Assembly (NCBI GenBank): GCA_030848705.1
Contig: CM061239.1
Coordinates: forward strand, 88,270,363-88,334,362
Origin: Heracleum sosnowskyi
Taxonomy: Eukaryota; Streptophyta; Magnoliopsida; Apiales; Apiaceae
Direction of reading: 5' to 3'
DNA length: 64,000 nt
Below are positions 57,801-64,000 of the stretch, piece after piece. The number at the start of each line of letters is the position of its first letter. Position 1 is the first letter of the stretch. The position numbers and the translations under genes were made by a program. The notes beneath the pieces are model-generated. The model ran no database searches. It was not told the origin of the DNA and worked only from the letters and a program-made list of their open reading frames with translations.

Positions 57801-57964
57801 CGAAATTTTGAAGTGACATATATGGGCACCTTGTTGAGGTTCTTGCGAGTATCAGGGGAAAGAAGATTGAGATAATCAGTAGCCAGCAGAACTCCCAAAA
57901 TGCTTATTAAAAGCACCTGTAATACTGGCATTGATGCCACTTCTAATAGCGTCCAAAACCCCAT
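54844..57964 (-). CDS. PILS: PIN-LIKES (PILS) auxin efflux carrier family protein, 10 coding exons
   Basis: PILS proteins are ER-membrane carriers that regulate intracellular auxin and its signalling (family knowledge). Coding exons on the minus strand: 57830-57964, 57583-57662, 57308-57432, 57070-57191, 56684-56872, 56485-56604, 56114-56214, 55953-56005, 55670-55855, 54844-54968. They total 1236 nt, 411 codons, all junctions GT-AG and in phase. Hydrophobic helices at residues about 10-30, 45-70, 80-100 and 115-155 form the N-terminal bundle. A hydrophilic loop spans about 170-235. A C-terminal bundle (about 240-411) contains APLRVLQDSVELLG, LILGGNL, FSLPPAMNIG and VIFLWTY, all typical of the Mem_trans family. 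The start MGFWTLLEVASMP resembles the PILS6/7 subgroup as I remember it. Length is normal, and no defect was seen. Confidence 0.93.
55169..55340. mobile_element. possible MITE in the last PILS intron
   Basis: About 170 bp. The left end GTAGTGCTACGTACCCCAAA is mirrored imperfectly at the right end (TTGGGGTCTTTAGCATTTTC read in reverse). The inverted repeat extends about 40 bp at roughly 70-75% match by eye. No clear target duplication. Confidence 0.45.
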
Positions 57965-58010
57965 GTTTGTTTAATTTATTTGATCTTCAGGAACAAGTAA
58001 CAGCTTCCTT

Positions 58011-58046
58011 TTATTGGTTAATGGCTACGTCCTCAGTCCACAGCAT
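58011..58046 (-). CDS. uORF 2 in PILS leader (11 codons)
   Basis: ATG at 58046 reads eleven codons to TAA at 58011-58013, 46 bases before the main start, within the second leader segment. It would be present on the spliced leader proposed above. Confidence 0.35.
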   Translation of the reverse strand: MLWTEDVAINQ

Positions 58047-59160
58047 TGCACCTGTTATCTGGAAACAAATGACAAGTCTTGAGAAACATACATGAGTTTG
58101 CATAATGATGAATAAGGAAAGTGCTAGATAAAAACAAGACCAAACTTCACTAATTTGTCAGAGAGAAAGTCAGAAAGATAAAAACATAGCAAAATCAGAA
58201 ACCAAGAAAAACAGAAAATTCAGAAAATAACAATGCTGGCCTGAACATCACAGATTTTCGCAACGTAATCTGTGGTTAGATTGTTTATATTTTCACTCCA
58301 ATACAACTAATTGTCTACTTGAATCTCCCACTTAGAGTGTAACTTACTCTGCATTGATCTTCATTTCTGCCCTCCACTGAATCAAAAGTTTAAGCTTTTC
58401 ATTCTTCATTTGTGTCTTTTAATTATTCGGTTGATTAGAGGGGCCCTTGTCATTAGAGGAAATGTACAATACATAAGTATCAGTTACTGTATATCATGTG
58501 TGCGAGTGCGACTGATGACCACATATGAGAAGGACCTCCAGACAACCAGAGAGGAAGCCCATAATTCTTTTTTCTCTTGTTAATTCAAAAGAAGATGCCT
58601 CATACAACAAAGTAATTAGTTCTTGATTTTTGTTACTGCATAAACCAAAAATTTTGTTCTTGCATCTCCAAAAAGGATACTTACTACTTATTGAATTTTT
58701 TTAATCATCAATGAAAAAAATAATAGATGTTCAGATTTATGCCAAAAATACAGAGGCCGACAGTAATAAAAATTCAAGATTCCGTGGCTGCAGACTCCAG
58801 CTATAAATTATATTAAAATAAGATGCAATCAGTATGAATTTATAAATGATTAATATATAAGATTAGATAAGCTCAGACAAGAAGCAATAAATGAGTAGAA
58901 GACAAGTAGCAATAACTTGCATGCAGAGACGTACACAAGTATTAATACGCGGCGGCGGAACCAGGATTCTGAAAAACGCGCGGCACCGTTGAGAAGTGTG
59001 AAAACAGAAAATCTATTTTTTACCAGACATGTAACATGTTTATAGCAAGTATCAAGAAAAATGAAAAATGGAGAGAACAAGGTAAGGTGCAAGTATATTA
59101 GTACAAGATGATTAAAACAGAAAAGAATTACCTGTGAAAGGGGAGTAGAAATGAAGCTGA

Positions 59161-59232
59161 TTAAAGATGTGTAAAAGACTTGTAAAGAGAAAGAAGAAGA
59201 TGAGGAGGAATAAGCGGGAGACTTATGGCCAT
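59161..59232 (-). CDS. uORF 1 in PILS leader (23 codons)
   Basis: ATG at 59232 reads 23 codons to TAA at 59161-59163 (MAISLPLIPPHLLLSLYKSF and three more), in the first leader exon. It depends on the transcription start lying upstream of 59232, as the TATA position suggests. Confidence 0.35.
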   Translation of the reverse strand: MAISLPLIPPHLLLSLYKSFTHL

Positions 59233-59294
59233 ACCCTTCACTCCGTTAGGAGCTTTGTAAGTTATGGGGACTACTATTGCAATACGTACCCAAA

Positions 59295-59305
59295 GTTTAT
59301 ATATA
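59295..59305 (-). promoter_or_regulatory. PILS TATA box
   Basis: On the minus strand it reads TATATATAAAC, about 60 bp upstream of the first uORF ATG. The Stowaway MITE at 59306-59596 begins at the very next base, so the TA target site is part of this TATA run. Confidence 0.55.
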
Positions 59306-59596
59306 CTCCCTCCGTCCCTTTGGGTTCTACACATAGAATTTGGGCACGGATACTAAGAAAAGATATAAAAAATGAGTAAAATTAGATGAAAAATAAAGTG
59401 GTGGGAATAGATTTGAGATAGTGGAGGAAGTAGTGAGTGTAATAGTGATTTATATTGTTATAGAATAGAGATAGTGGAGAAAGTAGTGAGTGTAATAGTG
59501 TTTTATATTATTAAAAGTTACTATTTTTGGAATGTATAGAAATGAATGGGACATCCCAAAATGGAAAGTGTATAGAAATGACTGGGACGGAGGGAG
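59306..59596. mobile_element. Stowaway MITE next to the PILS promoter
   Basis: 291 bp, from CTCCCTCCGTCCCTTTGGG to CTGGGACGGAGGGAG, flanked by TA (59304-59305 and 59597-59598). Internal near-duplicate blocks GATAGTGGAG(G/A)AAGTAGTGAG at about 59417 and 59470. The intact ends suggest a fairly recent insertion. Confidence 0.92.
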
Positions 59597-59598
59597 TA

Positions 59599-59977
59599 GC
59601 AATTAGCAACCACTTAGATACACGGTACCAACAAATGTCAAATATAAAATAAATAAATTTATATTGTTTATTAATAAAAAAACAATATTTAAATGGCGCG
59701 TGCTATCAAAATTTGGTTATCACTAAATTCGGATTCAATTCCTCGCAACTACGTAATTATACAAGATTTCTTTCTTTATTTTATTTTTTTTAGTTTTATC
59801 CTTTGATTGTTTATAACTACATAATTAAATAGTGGTTTACTTATTATATATTTTTATCATTCAATTCTCGACAAGTACATTTTTTAATAATTTATCAATA
59901 TTAATATTTTAATATTGACTCATGCTCGGTCCGTGTTTCCCATGGCCACGGGTTATGGGTTAGTAAATAAATAAATA
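59599..59977. other. AT-rich spacer between two MITEs, nothing recognised
   Basis: About 380 bp of AT-rich sequence. No gene, repeat end or RNA was seen. Confidence 0.5.
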
Positions 59978-60249
59978 CTCCCTCCGTCCCCCTCAATTCT
60001 TTACATCGAGGGGACGACACGGAGGTTAAGAAAAAATGTAAATTAATAGGGAAAAGTAAGAAAAATGAGTAAAGTGGTGGGATCAATCAATATTTAATGT
60101 ATAAAGTGAGTATAAGATAGGTATAGTGGAGGAAAGTAGTGAATGTGATTGGATTTTATATTATAAAATGTTACCATTTTTGATATGTAAATAAATGAAA
60201 GAAACGTAACAAAAAAGAAAAGTGTAAAGAACTGAGTGAGACTGAGGAG
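59978..60249. mobile_element. Stowaway MITE, older copy
   Basis: 272 bp, from CTCCCTCCGTCCCCCTCAAT to ACTGAGTGAGACTGAGGAG, flanked by TA (59976-59977, 60250-60251). The right inverted repeat carries several substitutions, so this copy is older than the one at 59306. Confidence 0.82.
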
Positions 60250-60251
60250 TA

Positions 60252-61235
60252 GTAGTAGACAAGAGCAACTAGTTTACTACTTCCTACTTGGTACCAAAAT
60301 TTTGTTAGGGGTACAAAGTTGCGTGCACCACTAAAATGGATCAGGGATAAGTATGTAAGAAATAAGCATCCATCACCTTGTATTTTACTAGTGTTTTCTT
60401 TTTAGAATTTCTTTTTGTTTTTTGAGAAATTTTATACCTAGACCAAACACCAAAATGAACTTAAATTTTGCAGGCATAAAAGATTTTTCGATGTTTTTAT
60501 CCTAGCCCTTTGTTTTACTGATAGGAAAACTAGCTAAGCTAAGAGTCTGTAGTTCTCTTGAATGAAATCAATAAGCTTGATTTGATTTGATTCAGAGCGC
60601 TCGTCTTGTTAACCAATGTCCTGACTTGACAAGTAGAAATCGAACACCAATAATGCAGATATGGAGGATCAGAGTCCACATTGGTGTCTCCAATATTCCC
60701 CCGACTTATCATCTTAACCATGTGAAAGACGATTTTTGTTTGAATCTAATTTGAATGCACATGGATTGGTACGAGTGGAAAGCATCCTGCTATTCATCTC
60801 ATAACTATGACACATTAAGACCGGGGCTTACAAGTGGTTTTTAAATTTAAGTTGAATGTCGGTTTGTATAATAAATTAAAAAATGATTTATAGTTAAAAA
60901 TGCAATTTAAAATCACAACTTGGTATAAAATTATTTTTTGAGTAACTTATTTTATTTTAATTATTTATTTAATAAAAATTAATATTATTATCCAAATACA
61001 CTATTTATCAAATTTATAATTCATAAATCATAAGTAATAATTGTAAACTTACTCAAACAGCCTCTATATTTCCGCGTGACTTTTATCAGCTCGACTTAAA
61101 AATTAAATCTTGGTGAAAATTGTGTTTTGCTAGATAATTAGCCCAACTTTAAACTGTACTATCAATCTTTCTTTAAAATAAAATTTATGTTAAAACAACT
61201 ATAACAATCATTTCAATCGATATCAATCAATACTA
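60252..61235. other. intergenic region without recognised genes
   Basis: About 1 kb, AT-rich. The stretch 60539-60721 has a 60-codon minus-strand ORF of balanced composition containing GDTNVDSDPPYLHYW, which feels like a repeat-derived fragment but is not one I can place. Nothing else was seen. Confidence 0.4.
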
Positions 61236-62458
61236 TCTATACTATATTATTAAAGACGAAACATTAAAAGTTTTGGTCGGTCGGTCGGTCGGTCGGTATT
61301 TGGGCCGATTTACGGGCCTATCTATAATCAATTTATTAATAATCAATTACCTTTTTTCACTACATTACCTATTTTATATTTATTTTTTAAACCAAACCAA
61401 CTCATCTTCTAAAAATAAAACGAGCAACATATATATAATATGGTAATATTATTATACATTTATAACTGATTACCTTTTTCAGCTAAAACACATTATTTAT
61501 ATATTTTTTACCTAAAACAACTCATCTTATAAACGGGACATATATGGAAACCAAATTATTGATAACTAATTACCTTTTTCAGCTAAATTATATTACCTAT
61601 TTCATATATCTATTTAACTAAAACAAATCATTTTCTAAAAATAAGACGGGTAATATATATATAAAATGGTAATATTATTATATATTTATAACCGACAACT
61701 AAAACACTGTGTTTTATATTTTCTAACTAAAACAACTTATCTTCTAAATATAATACATGCAAAATAAATATACAATGGTAATATTGTTTTATATAAATAT
61801 TAATAAATAACAAGTTATTCTTTTCAGCTAAAACAAATTACCTCTTTTATATTTTCTAACTTAAACAACTAATTTTCTAAAATTAATGCAGACGTATATA
61901 TAAAAAAATTAATATAATTTTATATAATTGTTAATAAGTAACTAATTGTCTTTTTAAGGATATTACCTGTTTATATTTTTTAACTGAAACAACTCATGTT
62001 CAAATTAAAAATAACACAGGCAAAAGATAGATATATTGGTAATATTATTATATAAAACTTATGAAATTCATGTTTATTATAATTTTTTTAACATTCAATT
62101 TAAACGAAATAATTAATTAAAATAAAAGTAATAGTATATTCAAATAAACTCGGTATATTGAACAAGCACATATTTTGATATTTGCACGTGAGTCCCTTTT
62201 TAGATTTTTAAGAGTAAAAAAATACGAATCATTAGATATGTTATTTTAAAATATTTTATATTTTAATATCTAAAATACTACTATTGATTACGTCAATAAT
62301 ATATTAAATTTAAATATTATATTGTTAGATTTATAAATCCAATATATATATATATATATATATTAAAATTTTATCAAATTATATATAATAACTAAAATCT
62401 AAATAAAAAAATAAGAAAATATTAAAGAAGACCGTGCATCGCACGGGATATAAGCTAG
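61236..62458 (+). mobile_element. non-autonomous Helitron 1 (plus strand)
   Basis: 1223 bp. It starts TCTATACTATATTATTAAAG after an A and ends TATAAGCTAG at 62458, followed by T: the A/T insertion rule of Helitrons. The hairpin CCGTGC-ATC-GCACGG (62432-62446) lies about eight bases before CTAG. A (GGTC)n run of five to six units follows the 5' end at 61275-61297. No coding capacity. Confidence 0.8.
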
Positions 62459-63340
62459 TATTATATAATAGACGAAACATTAAAAGTTTGGTTGGTCGGT
62501 ATGGTACGTTGTGATTTTACTAAATTGCCCTTACTAAACTTTACTTCGTGTTTTTACTTAATTAACCTTACTTATTTATAGAAATATATTATTAAATAAT
62601 AATATTACCTATTTATAACAAATTACCTTCTTCACCTAAAATACATTATTTTTTCTAACAAATTCCCCTGCTTTTTCAAATATATCACGGGCAATTATCT
62701 TTTTTTTTATAACTAAAACGTGTTAGTGACAACCTTTAGTTATTTATTTTTTAAAAGTTTACCTATTTTAACATGCTTACTTATTTTTCTTAACAAATGC
62801 AATTACTTAAAATATTAAAAAATATAAATAATCAAATACCTATTTATAAATAATTATCTTTTCAACTAAAACACATTATAGATTTTTTTCTAACATAGTC
62901 CCTCATTTTCTAAATATATCACAGGAAATTACCTTTTTCAACTTACTTTTTATATTTTTCTCACTAAAATCAATTCTTTTTCTAAAAATATCACGTGCAA
63001 ACCCTTTACGTATTTATTTTAAAACGTATTTAAATATTTTTAATTATTAAATTTTAAAATCTAATTTTTCAAAAATATCACGGGCATTTTCCTTTTTTAA
63101 ACTAAATATATATGTTAAATTTTTTATTTTTCCTTACTGAAATCCCTTCTTTTCCAAAAATATAAAGAACAAACTTTTACTTATTTATTTTAAAATCTAT
63201 TTTAATATTTTTAATTAATTAAAAGTGTTTAGCTATTTTAACATGTCTACTTATTTTTTTTACAAATACAATTAAAAAAATATTAAAAAAATAATAAAAT
63301 AACAATTAACAATCCGTGCATCGCACAGGTTTTAAGCTAG
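62459..63340 (+). mobile_element. non-autonomous Helitron 2 (plus strand), joined to Helitron 1
   Basis: It begins right after the CTAG of Helitron 1 (TATTATATAATAGACGAAAC) and ends TTTTAAGCTAG at 63340, followed by T. The 3' hairpin is CCGTGCATCGCACAGG (one stem mismatch). The interior repeats AAATATCACGGGCAA-type motifs. It is homologous to the minus-strand element at 21740-22680. Confidence 0.75.

Positions 63341-63342
<2 letters not shown>

Positions 63343-63410
<68 letters not shown>
63343..63410. repeat. (TA)n microsatellite
   Basis: About 30 TA units immediately after the Helitron end. Confidence 0.9.
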
Positions 63411-63413
<3 letters not shown>

Positions 63414-64000
63414 GAGGATACGCGGTAGGTGAGGTGGCGCCTCTAAAATTGTCTCAATCTATTTTTTTAATTTTTTAGAATTTTAAATACTAATAAATAT
63501 CAATAAATAACTGTTAACATAGTAAAAGTAGAATATGTGTCAGAATTTATAAAGAAAAAGAACTCAAATTTAAAGAGAAGAAAAATTCAAATTTATAGAA
63601 TAGATGTTCGAATTTAAAGAGAAGAAGAGTTCAAATTTATAAAAGATACATATAATTGAAAGTAATTTCAATAATATTAAGACATTTGTATTATGAAAGG
63701 AATTGAAATTCATTATAAATATTGATTCTGTAACCTGCTTATAAAAAGGCTTGCGCGTTTATAGACTTTGACAGTGTGTTTTCTCCAAATTATCTCCCTA
63801 CTATTTTATTTTTCCATATTGAATTTATACATGGGTATTTTCTGATCAATATTTCTTTATGATTTTACTAATTAGTTTGATATTTTTGCTTTTATTGTTA
63901 GTGAACTGAAGACGGTTAACAAATTAAAAACCAAGCCCATTTTTCAAAGTAAACAAAGGTTAGAATTCTCTTACACTATTTAAATTTTTTGCATGTTACA
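63411..64000. other. AT-rich right edge of the window, no gene recognised
   Basis: It starts AAAGGAGGATACGCGGTAGG directly after (TA)n, a setting like that of the MITE at 41608, so it may be the left end of another element running past the window. Short imperfect direct repeats (TTCAAATTTA with AAAGAGAAG) lie at about 63555-63650. Confidence 0.35.

Larger units (their letters stand above)
57965..59270 (-). other. PILS 5' leader with a UTR intron
   Basis: The first coding exon extends upstream to an AG acceptor at 58051/58052 (AACAG before GTGCAATG). A matching GT donor (CACAG before GTAATT) lies at 59131/59132. This gives a leader exon of about 59132-59270 and a 1080-bp intron, 58052-59131. 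The intron shows no recognised features. An intron in the leader is common for plant genes and can raise expression. The transcription start is only estimated from the TATA box. Confidence 0.6.

Noticed and set aside
60539..60721. 60-codon minus-strand ORF with GDTNVDSDPPYLHYW
   Set aside because: Looks like a fragment of a dispersed repeat; no start context, neighbours or domain to support a gene.

Overview
The window is nuclear DNA from a flowering plant, most likely a eudicot. The evidence is two host genes with short GT-AG exons and plant-specific products, three SIRE-like Ty1/copia retrotransposons, plant Helitrons with the GTGC..GCAC hairpin and CTAG end, Stowaway MITEs, and AT-rich intergenic DNA. 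An asterid, perhaps Apiaceae, is only an impression from the style of the copia LTRs. No bacterial, organellar, viral or CRISPR sequence was seen.

Layout. (1) 1-1624 is the end of a minus-strand copia element (M: LTR, primer-binding site, broken gag start). (2) 1875-11597 is the 3' part of a plus-strand copia element (A): a long decayed third ORF, split by a 3.19-kb solo LTR with TTAAA target duplications, then an LTR. (3) That LTR (10017-11597) is also the 5' LTR of element B (gag, protease, integrase, RT, RNase H and third ORF, all damaged), which ends with an LTR at 20145-21405. The two LTRs agree only in their last ~625 bp, so the A/B junction is a recombinant. (4) 21406-27336 is a pile of Helitrons, mostly non-autonomous and joined end to end. 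(5) 27337-39002 is element C, a structurally complete copia element with TAACC target duplications, two almost identical LTRs and an open gag, but with a broken integrase and an RT cut short by a deletion. (6) 39003-40464 is Helitron debris and the 5' flank of the first host gene.

The gene-bearing part is 40465-59305. An EH-domain endocytic protein gene (AtEH1/AtEH2-Pan1 type, plus strand, 13 exons, 1171 codons modelled) converges with a PIN-LIKES auxin-carrier gene (minus strand, 10 coding exons plus a leader exon, 411 codons modelled). All splice sites were placed by eye from GT-AG rules and reading-frame continuity, and both models stay open from start to stop. The EH introns hold a Stowaway, a long-TIR MITE, a non-autonomous hAT element and a possible tRNA-derived SINE. 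A Stowaway lies directly against the TATA box of the PILS gene. (7) 59306-64000 returns to MITEs, two Helitrons in tandem and simple repeats.

How it fits together: the two genes are ordinary plant membrane-biology genes (clathrin-mediated endocytosis at the plasma membrane; auxin handling at the ER). Nothing in the sequence shows that they act together beyond their tail-to-tail arrangement. The rest is layers of nested transposons. The most unusual signals are the recombinant LTR, the shared gag stop and pol frame change in B and C, the third ORF shared by A, B and C, the young but defective element C, and the MITE at the PILS core promoter.
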